Assembly: GCA_024693045.1 (NCBI GenBank) | Contig: JAILLQ010000039.1 | Span: forward strand, 62,001-126,000 | DNA: 64,000 nt | Source of the DNA: Treponema sp. | GTDB lineage: Bacteria; Spirochaetota; Spirochaetia; Treponematales; Treponemataceae | Direction of reading: 5' to 3' | Part shown: piece by piece, positions 17,072 to 26,246 of the stretch | Numbering within the stretch: position 1 is the stretch's first letter | Layout: every line of letters begins with the position of its first letter | The notes under the pieces: model-generated | Seen by the model: only the letters and a program-made list of their open reading frames with translations | Database searches by the model: none | Told to the model about the DNA's origin: nothing | Position numbers and translations under genes: made by a program

Positions 17072-17908
17072 ATGTTTTTTGGTAAATTATATAAAAAATT
17101 ATTTCTCCTTCTTGCTTTTTCATTTCTTTTTACAAGTGGTCTTTTTGCTCAATCAAATTTTCCTCAGGGGGCTACTAGGGGGCGTACAGAAATGGGTCGT
17201 AATGTTCGTCCTGCAGAAGTACCTGATATTCCTAATATTTCTGTAAATATAACCGAACCACAAAGCGGCAGGGAAGTGGCTTTTTCTGTTCGCCTTATGG
17301 TTTTGCTGACTGTTTTGAGTCTGGCGCCTAGTCTTTTGATTTTACTTACCTGTTTTTTGCGTTTTTCAATTGTACTAGATTTTATTAAAAGAGCCTTGTC
17401 CCTTCAGCAGGTTCCTCCGACTGCGGTACTTAATGGAATTGCTTTTTTTATGACTCTTTTTATTATGTGGCCGGTATTTACGGACATGTATAATGATTCA
17501 TTTAAGCCTATGAATGATGGACAGATTGGACTTGAAGAAGCATATCACAGGGCTGAAGCTCCTCTTAGAATTTTTATGTATCGTCAGATGGAAAGAGATA
17601 CTCATTATATTGCTACTTTTATGTCTATGGCAAAACTTGATAAGCCTAAAGATTTGTCTGAAGTTCCAACTTATGTTCTTGTACCAGCTTATATCTTACA
17701 CGAATTAACCGTCGCTTTTAAAATCGGGGTTATTTTGTATATACCATTTATTATCATAGATATGGTAGTTGCTTCTATTTTAATGGGTATGGGAATGATG
17801 ATGCTTCCTCCTGTTCAGATTTCTATGCCATTTAAACTGATGTTATTTGTTTTAGTTGATGGTTGGGGACTATTAACTACTCAGCTGTTTAATTCGGTTG
17901 TTAAATAG
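17072..17908 (+). CDS. fliP: Flagellar type III export protein FliP
   Basis: This 278-residue core export-gate subunit has a cleavable signal peptide (about 1-26, ending FAQ). FliP membrane helices follow, with FSVRLMVLLTVLSLAPS near residue 70, RFSIVLDFIKRAL near 100, QVPPTAVLNG and a C-terminal VDGWGLL. It forms the FliP5Q4R1 gate with the next two genes, which follow with spacings of 9 and 8 bases. Confidence 0.97.
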   Translation: MFFGKLYKKLFLLLAFSFLFTSGLFAQSNFPQGATRGRTEMGRNVRPAEVPDIPNISVNITEPQSGREVAFSVRLMVLLTVLSLAPSLLILLTCFLRFSIVLDFIKRALSLQQVPPTAVLNGIAFFMTLFIMWPVFTDMYNDSFKPMNDGQIGLEEAYHRAEAPLRIFMYRQMERDTHYIATFMSMAKLDKPKDLSEVPTYVLVPAYILHELTVAFKIGVILYIPFIIIDMVVASILMGMGMMMLPPVQISMPFKLMLFVLVDGWGLLTTQLFNSVVK

Positions 17909-17917
17909 GAGGTATAA

Positions 17918-18193
17918 ATGGAAGTTACGATTGGTTTTGTATCTAATCTGATGAGGCAGGGGATACTCCATATTTTCCTGCATATTTTACCGGTACTTTC
18001 TGCAGCTCTTATTATTGGTCTGATAGTAGCTATTTTTCAGGCTGTTACTTCGATTCAGGAGCAGACCTTAACTTTTTTGCCGAAATTTATAACTATTCTT
18101 ATCGTTATTGCACTTTTGGGCGGTCTTATGTTCCAGGATTTAAAGGCTTATACAGAAGGTCTTTTTAATTTAATTCCGATGCTGGCGGCTTAG
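17918..18193 (+). CDS. fliQ: Flagellar type III export protein FliQ
   Basis: This 91-residue protein has two hydrophobic helices (about 18-40 and 52-74) connected by the conserved QEQTLTFLPK segment, a FliQ hallmark. It is part of the export gate. AGGAGGT lies directly before the ATG. The length matches the family (about 89 residues). Confidence 0.96.
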   Translation: MEVTIGFVSNLMRQGILHIFLHILPVLSAALIIGLIVAIFQAVTSIQEQTLTFLPKFITILIVIALLGGLMFQDLKAYTEGLFNLIPMLAA

Positions 18194-18201
18194 AGTAGCT
18201 T

Positions 18202-19008
18202 ATGATAAATGAGATTGTTGATTCAGCGCCGATATTTCTTTTAATTGCTGTTAGAGTAGCTGGTCTTGTATTTACTTTACCCCTCTTTTCTATGCGCACA
18301 GTTTCACGAACTGCAAAAATTGCTTTTGTAGGTTATCTCTCTTATTTATTGATGGCTTTTGCTGACTATTCTGCCTATTCAGTTTATATAAAAGAAGATG
18401 GTGCCTTTAGTTTAATTTATATGCTCTTGCTTTTGGGTGAAGGGATAATCGGTGTAATAATTGGTTTTTACGTTTCAATTATATTTGCAGCTTTTAGTAC
18501 GGCGGCTCAGTTTTTCGCCTTTCAGATGGGATTTTCTGCGGCTTCAACCTATGATCAGCTTTCTCAGGTAGAAAATCCTCTTTTAGGGCAGTTCTTCAAT
18601 TTTGCTTCTGTTCTGCTTTTTTTACAAATAAAATTCTTTCAAAAAATTTTTTTGCAGGGACTTTCATATACTGTTGAAAGTTTTAATGTTTTTTGCCTCA
18701 TAGAAAATAGAGACCGGTTGATAACTTTTTTAATTAAAGGTCTGTCAAATCTCTTTGCAGATGCTTTTTTAATTGCTCTTCCTATAATGGGGACTTTGGT
18801 TCTTATTACTATTTGTACAGGTTTGTTATCAAAGGCTGCTCCTCAGATGAACCTTCTTTCGGAAGGATTTCCTGTAATGATTCTTTTGTCTTTTGGAATT
18901 TTAGTAGTAATTTTTCCTCATCTGTTTGATTTCTTTTCACGTTCTTTTAACACAGGAATTTCAGATCTTCTGCTTTTCTTTTCTTCTTTAGGAAAAGGAG
19001 GAGCCTGA
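18202..19008 (+). CDS. fliR: Flagellar type III export protein FliR
   Basis: This 268-residue multi-pass membrane protein has about six hydrophobic segments and FliR features such as RVAGLVFTLPLFS near the N-terminus, a GEGIIGVIIGF helix near residue 80 and FQMGFSAAS near 110. It is the single FliR subunit of the export gate. Its stop overlaps the flhB start (TGATG). Confidence 0.95.
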   Translation: MINEIVDSAPIFLLIAVRVAGLVFTLPLFSMRTVSRTAKIAFVGYLSYLLMAFADYSAYSVYIKEDGAFSLIYMLLLLGEGIIGVIIGFYVSIIFAAFSTAAQFFAFQMGFSAASTYDQLSQVENPLLGQFFNFASVLLFLQIKFFQKIFLQGLSYTVESFNVFCLIENRDRLITFLIKGLSNLFADAFLIALPIMGTLVLITICTGLLSKAAPQMNLLSEGFPVMILLSFGILVVIFPHLFDFFSRSFNTGISDLLLFFSSLGKGGA

Positions 19009-20162
19009 TGTATACTCCATTAAAAAATGATGCTTTTTTCTCTAGACAGGAAAAATTAAAAGACTTCTCTTTTGAAATTGATTTGCAGTGGTTTGCTGCC
19101 GAAGACGAAGGTCGAACAGAAGAGCCTTCTGAGCTTAAGTTAAGAAAGGCTCGTGAAGAAGGTCGAATTGCTAAGAGCCAGGATTTGAACTCTGCTCTAG
19201 TTTTTTTATTTTCTCTTGTGACCTTAATTTTTCTTGCAAAAAGCATCTTTTTTGGATGTAAAGAAATCATGCAGTTTTTCTTTGAACGGGTAAATTCTCC
19301 GGAAGTAAATGGTCATGCTTTCTTTATGGTATTTGTCAATTATTTTGCCAAACTTGTGTTTCCGATTATTCTCGTGGGAATTGTTGCAGGAATCATGGGA
19401 AATATAATTCAAAACAGAGGCTGGCTTTTCAGCTTAAAAGTAATTACACCAAAATTTTCAAAGCTTCTTCCAAAGTTTGGTGAATATTTTAAAAATACCA
19501 TGTTTTCTGTAAGAGGTGTTTTTAATATAGCAAAATCAATTGGCAAAGTTGCAGTCATCGTTTTTGTAGCTTATCTTTTGATTCGAAAATACATACCTGA
19601 TTTGATTTCTGTTATTCAAAGAGGTAACGGTAGTATTTTGTCCCATGTTTTTTTTGTTAGTAAAATTGGAGCGACTTTACTTGTGGTTGCTGCTGTAATT
19701 TTTCTGCTTATTGCCATTCCTGACTACTTTGTTAATCGTAGGGAATTTATGGAATCTATGAAAATGACAAAGTATGAAGTAAAACAGGAATACAAGGAGA
19801 TGGAAGGTGATCCGGAAGTAAAAAGTCGTCTCAAGCAAAAACAGAAGGAAATCCTTCAACAGAATATGCCGAAAGCTGTAAGGGAAGCTGATGTAGTTAT
19901 CACAAACCCTACTCATTTTGCTGTTTCCATGAAGTATGAAAGAGAAGTTAATGCTTCTCCTCAGATAACTGCAAAGGGGCAGGATGAAGTTGCCTTGATG
20001 ATGCGAAGAATAGCCAGTGAAAATAATGTTCCGATTGTTGAAAATAAGCCTCTGGCGCGTTCTCTCTATGCAGAAACAGAAGTTGGTGATATAATACCAG
20101 AGAAGTATTTTTCTGTTCTTGCAAATATTTATGCAGAGATTTTAAAAAATAATAAAAATTAG
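19008..20162 (+). CDS. flhB: Flagellar export switch protein FlhB
   Basis: This 384-residue protein has a family-typical basic segment GRTEEPSELKLRKAREEG near residue 36, four membrane helices and a cytoplasmic domain. The cytoplasmic domain carries the autocleavage motif NPTH (within VVITNPTHFAVS, near residue 297), at which FlhB cuts itself to switch export from rod/hook to filament substrates. The N-terminal extension of about 30 residues before the conserved start is a little longer than in enterics. flhA follows after 27 bases. Confidence 0.97.
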   Translation: MYTPLKNDAFFSRQEKLKDFSFEIDLQWFAAEDEGRTEEPSELKLRKAREEGRIAKSQDLNSALVFLFSLVTLIFLAKSIFFGCKEIMQFFFERVNSPEVNGHAFFMVFVNYFAKLVFPIILVGIVAGIMGNIIQNRGWLFSLKVITPKFSKLLPKFGEYFKNTMFSVRGVFNIAKSIGKVAVIVFVAYLLIRKYIPDLISVIQRGNGSILSHVFFVSKIGATLLVVAAVIFLLIAIPDYFVNRREFMESMKMTKYEVKQEYKEMEGDPEVKSRLKQKQKEILQQNMPKAVREADVVITNPTHFAVSMKYEREVNASPQITAKGQDEVALMMRRIASENNVPIVENKPLARSLYAETEVGDIIPEKYFSVLANIYAEILKNNKN

Positions 20163-20189
20163 AAGCTTGCTTTATGGGTGGGGATCTGA

Positions 20190-22328
20190 ATGGCAAACGA
20201 AAATAAGGGGAATTTTTTTACCATAATTAAAAATAATATGGTTGGTGTAATGGCTGTTGTTGTAATAGTCATGTTAGTTATACCCCTTCCAAAAGTTTTT
20301 ATAGATTTTTTCATGATAATAAATCTTGCTCTGTCGATTACTATACTTCTTACTGTAATTTATACTCCAAGAGCTTCAAGTTTTTCATCATTTCCTCAAG
20401 TTATTCTCTTTGTAACTTTATTCGGTTTAGGAATAAACATTTCTTCTACACGATTGATTTTGTCTGCTCAAGGTAGTTCAACAGCAGCTCTTCAGCGTAC
20501 ACAAAGTGCAATGGTTCAGGCTTTTGCAAATATTGTAGCGGGAAATAACCTTGTAATCGGTTTTGTTATCTTTATCATTCTGATTGTAGTTCAGGTTGTC
20601 GTAATCACTAAAGGAGCCGGACGAGTTTCAGAAGTTGCTGCCCGTTTTACTTTGGATTCTATGTCTGTAAAACAGTTTGATATTGACAATCAGCTGGCTA
20701 ATGGTTCTATCACAGATGAAGAAGCAAACAGAATGAAGGAAGAACTCCGTCGTGATATCGACTTTTATTCTAATATGGACGGTTCCAGTAAATTCGTTTC
20801 CGGTAATGTTATGGCAGGTATCTTTATTACTGTTGTAAACCTAATCGGTGGATTTATTGTTGGAATGGTTCAGCATAAGCTTGATTTTCAGTCTTCCTTA
20901 AATCTTTATTCTACTTTAACGATTGGTGATGGACTTTTGAGCCAATTGCCTTCACTCATGCTTTCTTTTGCAACAGGTATCCTTGTCACCGGTGATAAAT
21001 CCGATGATACTTTGGGAACTAAAATCATTTCAGAATTTTCAATCGACGGAATTATATATGTTATCGTCGGCTTTGTTCTTATTATAATGGGATTTATATT
21101 CCAGAATGGAACTCAATTCCTTCTTCTTCCTATCGGAGGAGGACTTGTATGGTATGGATATTCACTTTCAAGCAAAAAGAAATCTGAGGAACTTAAAGCT
21201 AGAGAAGCTGAAGCCGCAAAGGCCTCTGCAGGAAAAAATGCAGAAGGCTCAAATGCCGAACAGGATTCTGTTGCTCACCTGGATCCACTTTCTCTCGAAT
21301 TGGGATTTGCTCTTATTCCTTTGGTAGATAAGGATAAGGGGGCGGAACTTCTTGAAAGAATTTCAAGAATTCGCCGTGAAATTGCCCTTGATTTAGGTTT
21401 ACCGGTTCCAAAAATACGAATTATAGACAATATGAATCTTGATCCAAATGAATACAGTTTTAAAATCCGTGGAATTGAAGTAGGTCGCTGTAAAATTCGT
21501 TTGGGTTACTACATGTGTATGAATACCGGAGCGGTTACAGAAGAGTTAAAAGGTGAGGCAACTCGCGATCCTGCTTTTGGAATGCCTGCTATATGGGTTC
21601 CTGAAACAGAAAGGGCAGACGCTGAACAGGCCGGTTATGCGGTTGTAGATCCTCCGACAATTGTTGCAACTCATATAACAGAGATTATTAAGAATCATGC
21701 TTCAGATATTTTGGGAAGAGAAGAAGTTTCTGTTCTTATTAAGGATACAGAAAAAACTAATCCTATTGTTGTTGATGAAGTTCTTAACGGAAGCAAAAGA
21801 AAATTTTCTTACGGCGAACTTCAGGAAATTTTACAGGGACTTTTGCTCGAAAAGGTTTCAATTCGAAATATGGTTACCATTTTGGAAACTGTTTCTCGTT
21901 TCGGCTCTGTAATTGGAAATCCTTGGGAATTGACTGAAAAGGTAAGGGAAGCCTTAGGAACTCAGATTTGTATGCAGTATGTGGACGAAGATTCTCGTTT
22001 GAGGGTTATTAACGTTTCTCAAAACTGGCAGCAAAAGATTCTTGACCATGCACAATATCCTCAGGATGGCTCTAAGCCTATGGTAGCCTTTGATCCTGTA
22101 GATGGAAGGGCTTGGATAAAATCTGTAAGTGACACAATTCAGGGTGTAAGAGCCATGGGCTATTTACCAGTAATAATGTGTTCCAGTGTTGTTCGACTTT
22201 TGGTACATTACTCTATAGAAAGAGAAATGCCAGGGCTCGTGGTTATTTCTGATAAAGAAATTCTTGCAGCGGGAAATTCTATTTCACTTGAAGTACTTGG
22301 AGAAATTACGGAAGAAGGGGTAAATTAA
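20190..22328 (+). CDS. flhA: Flagellar type III export protein FlhA
   Basis: This 712-residue protein has an N-terminal half with about eight membrane helices, including the conserved GLGINISSTRLIL and the loop containing RFTLDSMSVKQFDID and LANGSITDEEA (about residues 155-185). A cytoplasmic domain (about 370-712) docks export chaperones. It is a proton-driven component of the export gate. GGTGGGGA precedes the start. A charged, Ala-rich linker (about 330-355) joins the halves. Confidence 0.97.
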   Translation: MANENKGNFFTIIKNNMVGVMAVVVIVMLVIPLPKVFIDFFMIINLALSITILLTVIYTPRASSFSSFPQVILFVTLFGLGINISSTRLILSAQGSSTAALQRTQSAMVQAFANIVAGNNLVIGFVIFIILIVVQVVVITKGAGRVSEVAARFTLDSMSVKQFDIDNQLANGSITDEEANRMKEELRRDIDFYSNMDGSSKFVSGNVMAGIFITVVNLIGGFIVGMVQHKLDFQSSLNLYSTLTIGDGLLSQLPSLMLSFATGILVTGDKSDDTLGTKIISEFSIDGIIYVIVGFVLIIMGFIFQNGTQFLLLPIGGGLVWYGYSLSSKKKSEELKAREAEAAKASAGKNAEGSNAEQDSVAHLDPLSLELGFALIPLVDKDKGAELLERISRIRREIALDLGLPVPKIRIIDNMNLDPNEYSFKIRGIEVGRCKIRLGYYMCMNTGAVTEELKGEATRDPAFGMPAIWVPETERADAEQAGYAVVDPPTIVATHITEIIKNHASDILGREEVSVLIKDTEKTNPIVVDEVLNGSKRKFSYGELQEILQGLLLEKVSIRNMVTILETVSRFGSVIGNPWELTEKVREALGTQICMQYVDEDSRLRVINVSQNWQQKILDHAQYPQDGSKPMVAFDPVDGRAWIKSVSDTIQGVRAMGYLPVIMCSSVVRLLVHYSIEREMPGLVVISDKEILAAGNSISLEVLGEITEEGVN

Positions 22329-22334
22329 AAAAAA

Positions 22335-23606
22335 ATGAGATCGATTAGTGAAAGTTATCCAGTTAAAAAACTATTCGTAAAAAATATTGATGAAGCCCGT
22401 GATATACTCTTCAGGAAATATCATCAAGGTTACGAAATTGTAAATAAAAGGGAAGTTCTCGATGGAGGTTTCTTAGGTCTTTTTCCTAGGGAATTGCTGG
22501 AAGTAAGTTACATTACAAAAGATATTTCTTCAGGGCCATCAAGACCTCTTTATCCTTTGTCGTCTTATCAAAGTCAGCAGGAAAATGAAGCCAGCAGATT
22601 TTCTAAACAGCAGGAAGATTTGTTAAAAAAACTTTCGGAAAAAACTGCTCAGCCTTCATCTGCGCTAACTTCTCAAATCAATGAATTGTCTCGTCAGCTT
22701 CAGGAAATTAACCGCAAAATAGACGAAAAGCCTGTATCCATAAATTCTGTTTCTTCAGCTGATGATTCTCATTCTTCTATAGATAAAATCGAAGATTTAC
22801 TTGCAGAAAATGAATTTACTCTGAGTTACATTAAAAAAATCAAAAATAAGATTAAATCTACTTTTTCTTTGGAAAAACTTGACGATTTTTCCCGTGTTCA
22901 GAGAAGCGTTGTAGATTGGATTGGTGAAGATATAAGGGTTGAACACGAAGTTTCTATCAGAAAGCCTCGTACTGTAATTATTGTAGGTCCTACAGGAGTT
23001 GGAAAAACGACAACTCTTGTAAAACTGGCAGCACAGAATGTCATCGCCGCTAAATCTAATTCAAAAAAATTGCAGCTCTGTTTTATTACAACAGATACAA
23101 TGCGAGTCGGAGCTTTTGAACAGCTTTCCCGTTGGGCTGATATGTTCAATCTTGAACTTCAGAAAGCAGAAAATGTTGATGACGTAAAGAAAATCTACGA
23201 ATCTGTTCGTAATTCAGTGGATATGATTTTTATTGATACAAGTGGTTTTAGTCCTAATGATTCTTCTCATATTGGAGCGATGAAAGCAACTCTGGATGTT
23301 CCTGGTATGAATCCAGAAGTGTATCTTGCGGTAATGGCTTCGACTAAGGCAAGTGATTTGGTCAATATTATGCAGAATTATGAGCCTTTTGGGTATAAAT
23401 CTGTTATAATTACTAAATGTGATGAATCAAATCATTATGGAAATGTAATCAGCGCTATTAGCGAAAAAAATAAATGTATTTCATATATTACAAACGGACA
23501 GAAGGTTGGACACTGCATTCAGAAAGCAAATCCGATTGATTTTTTAATCCGGCTTGAAAATTTTGAAGTAGATAGAATTCATATTGAAGATAAATTTGGA
23601 GAATAA
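22335..23606 (+). CDS. flhF: Flagellar placement GTPase FlhF
   Basis: This 423-residue SRP-type GTPase has an N-terminal basic domain, a Ser/Gln-rich linker and an NG domain with P-loop VGPTGVGKTTTLVKLA (near residues 216-231), DTMRVGAFEQL and FIDTSGFSP. FlhF positions flagella, at the cell poles in spirochaetes. It is followed by flhG, which regulates it. The usual DTAGR-like motif is DTSGF here, a variation seen among FlhF proteins. Confidence 0.95.
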   Translation: MRSISESYPVKKLFVKNIDEARDILFRKYHQGYEIVNKREVLDGGFLGLFPRELLEVSYITKDISSGPSRPLYPLSSYQSQQENEASRFSKQQEDLLKKLSEKTAQPSSALTSQINELSRQLQEINRKIDEKPVSINSVSSADDSHSSIDKIEDLLAENEFTLSYIKKIKNKIKSTFSLEKLDDFSRVQRSVVDWIGEDIRVEHEVSIRKPRTVIIVGPTGVGKTTTLVKLAAQNVIAAKSNSKKLQLCFITTDTMRVGAFEQLSRWADMFNLELQKAENVDDVKKIYESVRNSVDMIFIDTSGFSPNDSSHIGAMKATLDVPGMNPEVYLAVMASTKASDLVNIMQNYEPFGYKSVIITKCDESNHYGNVISAISEKNKCISYITNGQKVGHCIQKANPIDFLIRLENFEVDRIHIEDKFGE

Positions 23607-23607
23607 G

Positions 23608-24474
23608 ATGGAAGAACAGGCAGAAGATTTGCGCGAACTCATTCAGGGCGGCGTATCAGATGGTCATAAAACAAGAATTATTGCTATAACAAGCGGTAAG
23701 GGGGGTGTAGGTAAAACCAATATTTCTGTAAATATGGCGATTGCTTATGCTCAATTAGGAAAAAAGGTAATTCTTATTGACGGCGACTTGGGAATGGCAA
23801 ATGTCAATGTTCTCTTGAATGTTGTACCTCAATATAACCTTATGCATGTAATCAATAAAAAGAAGACCATGAAAGAAATTATTCTGGACACAGAGTTTGG
23901 AATAAAATTTATTGCCGGAGCAAATGGTTTTTCTAAAATTGCAAATATGACAGTTGAAGAACTTGAATATTTTGCAAAACAATTCAGTACACTTGAAAAT
24001 GCAGATATTATTATTATTGATACTGGAGCTGGTATTGCTAACAATGTTCTTCAGTTTGTTGCTGCAGCTGATGAAGTTTATGTTGTTACAACTCCAGAGC
24101 CTACAGCAATTACTGACGCATATGGCATTATTAAAATCATTACAACCGAAATAATTGATCACCAGGTAAATTTAAAACTTCTTGTAAATCGTGTTCATTC
24201 CGCTGATGAAGGAAAAAGAATTTCTGATAGAATTATCACAATTGTTGGTCAATTTTTAGGATACAAAGTTGAATATATTGGGTTTGTTTATGATGATCCT
24301 CTTGTTCAGGCATCTGTTATCAGACAAAAACCTTTTATAGTCATAAATCCTACATGTAAACCGTCAGTCTGTTTGAAACATATTGTCGGTAGAATTGAAA
24401 AAACTGATATCACAGGAAATGATGGTGTATCTAGTTTTCTTAAGAAATTTCTTGGAAAAAAGCCACGAGACTAA
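23608..24474 (+). CDS. flhG: Flagellar number regulator FlhG (MinD-like ATPase)
   Basis: This 288-residue protein is encoded from the ATG at 23608, which has GGAG seven bases upstream. A TTG at 23584 inside flhF is less likely. The chosen start places the FlhF-activating motif (D/E)QAxxLR at once as EQAEDLR. A deviant Walker A, SGKGGVGKTNIS, follows near residue 30, with DGDLGMANVNVLL and a DTGAGI switch. FlhG stimulates FlhF GTPase and limits flagellar number. The membrane-targeting helix expected at the C-terminus is represented by a short amphipathic FLKKFLGKK tail. Confidence 0.95.
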   Translation: MEEQAEDLRELIQGGVSDGHKTRIIAITSGKGGVGKTNISVNMAIAYAQLGKKVILIDGDLGMANVNVLLNVVPQYNLMHVINKKKTMKEIILDTEFGIKFIAGANGFSKIANMTVEELEYFAKQFSTLENADIIIIDTGAGIANNVLQFVAAADEVYVVTTPEPTAITDAYGIIKIITTEIIDHQVNLKLLVNRVHSADEGKRISDRIITIVGQFLGYKVEYIGFVYDDPLVQASVIRQKPFIVINPTCKPSVCLKHIVGRIEKTDITGNDGVSSFLKKFLGKKPRD

Positions 24475-24535
24475 TTTTTAACTGTCTTTTTATGGTTTTA
24501 TGATATATAATGAAAGAAAATGAGTGGGAGGTAAA

Positions 24536-25381
24536 ATGAAAGGCATAAAATTCATCATTGGTTTTGCTATATTTGGCTTTTTACTGTCACTTATTTCCGG
24601 TACTTTGGCTGTAGGAAATACTTTTGGGCGTATCTTGATTCATGCCTTTATTTTTGCCTTAATTTTTGCTATTTTAGCTTTTGGTATTAATTTTATAGTT
24701 GCAAAATTCTTTAATTTTGATTCTGATTATTCTTCAGAAATTTCGGTTGGACAGACTGCCCCTCAAGATTCCTCATCCACCCATTCAGTTGATATTGTTG
24801 TTCAGGACGAAGATTTACCAGCGGAAGATAATTCTTCCCAGTTTGTTGTAAGTCCAAACAGGCAGATGCTTGAGCCTGATGATGTTTCTGATGTGGTAAA
24901 ATCATCTGGGACTTCTACATCTCCAAGTTCGCAGACTAATTCAGAGACAGTTTCTGAAAATAGTGCACATAATGCTGTAATTCAAGCAAATGCTGCTTCT
25001 TCAAGCAGTTCGAATTCCAATAATTTCAATGGTACAAATAACGGCTTTATTCCAGTTTCTCTAGGAGAAACTCCTTCTAATTTAACAGGAACTGAAGCAA
25101 AGTCGCATAATGATATAAAAAAAGAAGAAGTTTCTTCTGTTTCCCCAGAGTCGGACGAAGGAGCAGAAGAAGGAGAATTAGACACTTTGCCAGATCTTGA
25201 AGATATGTCTGGATATACCTCAGTCCCAGCTTCCATGGTTTCGTCAAATGAAGAAGCTGTAGAGGAATCCAGTTTTTCAGAAAGTTCGTCATCGTCCGGC
25301 ATTTCAGCAGAAGAAGTCACTGATGGAAAAGATGCTGAACTAATGGCAAAAGCAATCAGTACGCTGTTAGCAAAAGAGTAA
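24536..25381 (+). CDS. Two-helix membrane protein with Ser/acidic tail, spirochaetal, unknown
   Basis: This 281-residue protein is read from the ATG at 24536 with GGGAGG four bases upstream; the GTG at 24524 has no such site. Two membrane helices (about 2-24 and 31-55) are followed by a long low-complexity region rich in Ser, Glu, Asp, Asn and Thr. The short C-terminal helix AELMAKAISTLLAKE is the only clearly ordered part of the tail and is probably the conserved functional end. It lies between flhG and fliA, so a role in flagellar assembly or regulation is likely, but no family is recognised. Confidence 0.75.
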   Translation: MKGIKFIIGFAIFGFLLSLISGTLAVGNTFGRILIHAFIFALIFAILAFGINFIVAKFFNFDSDYSSEISVGQTAPQDSSSTHSVDIVVQDEDLPAEDNSSQFVVSPNRQMLEPDDVSDVVKSSGTSTSPSSQTNSETVSENSAHNAVIQANAASSSSSNSNNFNGTNNGFIPVSLGETPSNLTGTEAKSHNDIKKEEVSSVSPESDEGAEEGELDTLPDLEDMSGYTSVPASMVSSNEEAVEESSFSESSSSSGISAEEVTDGKDAELMAKAISTLLAKE

Positions 25382-25401
25382 AAATAAGGTAAGGTTTATT
25401 T

Positions 25402-26244
25402 ATGGAAAATATTTCAGCTGAATCAATTGACGTACAGGTAAACGAGCAGACCGAGATTAAAAAATCTGTCAATGATGAAAAAGAAGAAGATTTGCTTTGG
25501 GAAGAATTCCGCAAAACAAAATCAGCTAAATTACGTGATAAATTTATACGCCAGTATATGCCTTTGGTAAAATATGTTGCAGGTAAGGTAGCTGTTGGCA
25601 TGCCTAATAGTGTTGAGTTTGACGATTTAGTTGGTTTTGGTCAGTTTGGCCTTCTTGATGCTATAAATAAGTATGACCCGGCAAAGGGTGTAAAGTTTAA
25701 AACTTATGCAGTAACTCGTATTCGCGGTGCAATTTTTGATGAACTTAGAGAAATTGACTGGGTTCCTCGTTCTGTTCGTCAAAAGTCAAGAGAAATAGAA
25801 GATGCTATCGTTAATCTTGAAGCTCGTCTTGGACGCACTGCTTCTGATGCCGAAATTGCAGAATCTTTGAATATGAGTATAGATGATTATCACCGGACAA
25901 TTATGAAAGTGTCAGGAACCAGTATCCTTTCTCTGAATGAAGTTTGGTATTCCGGGGATGAAAATGACAGTACTCCTATAGGGGATACTATAGAAGCTCC
26001 TAATAGTTTAAATCCTGATGTAATAGCTGAACGCGAAGAAATTCGAAAAGTTATAATTCAGGCAATTACAGAGTTACCAGAAAAAGAAAAAATGGTAATC
26101 GTTCTTTACTACCATGAAGATTTGACTTTTAAAGAAATTGGTGAGCTTCTAAAGGTTAGTGAATCTAGAATCTCCCAGTTGCATACAAAAGCAAATCTTA
26201 GATTAAGAGCAAAACTCACTAATTTACGCAAAGGTATTATGTAA
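25402..26244 (+). CDS. fliA: RNA polymerase sigma factor for flagellar genes (FliA/WhiG, sigma-28)
   Basis: This 280-residue protein has sigma-70 family regions 2, 3 and 4. Region 2 carries VEFDDLVGFGQFGLLDAI and a RGAIFDELREIDWVPRSVR stretch typical of FliA/WhiG, and region 4 has a helix-turn-helix (LTFKEIGELLKVSESRISQL). It directs late flagellar genes. AAGGT lies before the start. The 55-residue N-terminus before the conserved KYVAGKVA is longer than in enteric FliA. FapA starts three bases after the stop. Confidence 0.95.
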   Translation: MENISAESIDVQVNEQTEIKKSVNDEKEEDLLWEEFRKTKSAKLRDKFIRQYMPLVKYVAGKVAVGMPNSVEFDDLVGFGQFGLLDAINKYDPAKGVKFKTYAVTRIRGAIFDELREIDWVPRSVRQKSREIEDAIVNLEARLGRTASDAEIAESLNMSIDDYHRTIMKVSGTSILSLNEVWYSGDENDSTPIGDTIEAPNSLNPDVIAEREEIRKVIIQAITELPEKEKMVIVLYYHEDLTFKEIGELLKVSESRISQLHTKANLRLRAKLTNLRKGIM

Positions 26245-26246
26245 TA

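Noticed and set aside
23584-23607. A TTG start for flhG inside the end of flhF.
   Set aside because: The ATG at 23608 has a GGAG site and places the EQAEDLR motif at the N-terminus, as in other FlhG proteins.
23755-24162. A 135-residue Asn/Cys-rich frame opposite flhG.
   Set aside because: It is a shadow of the AT-rich coding strand of flhG, with no ribosome site and abnormal composition.
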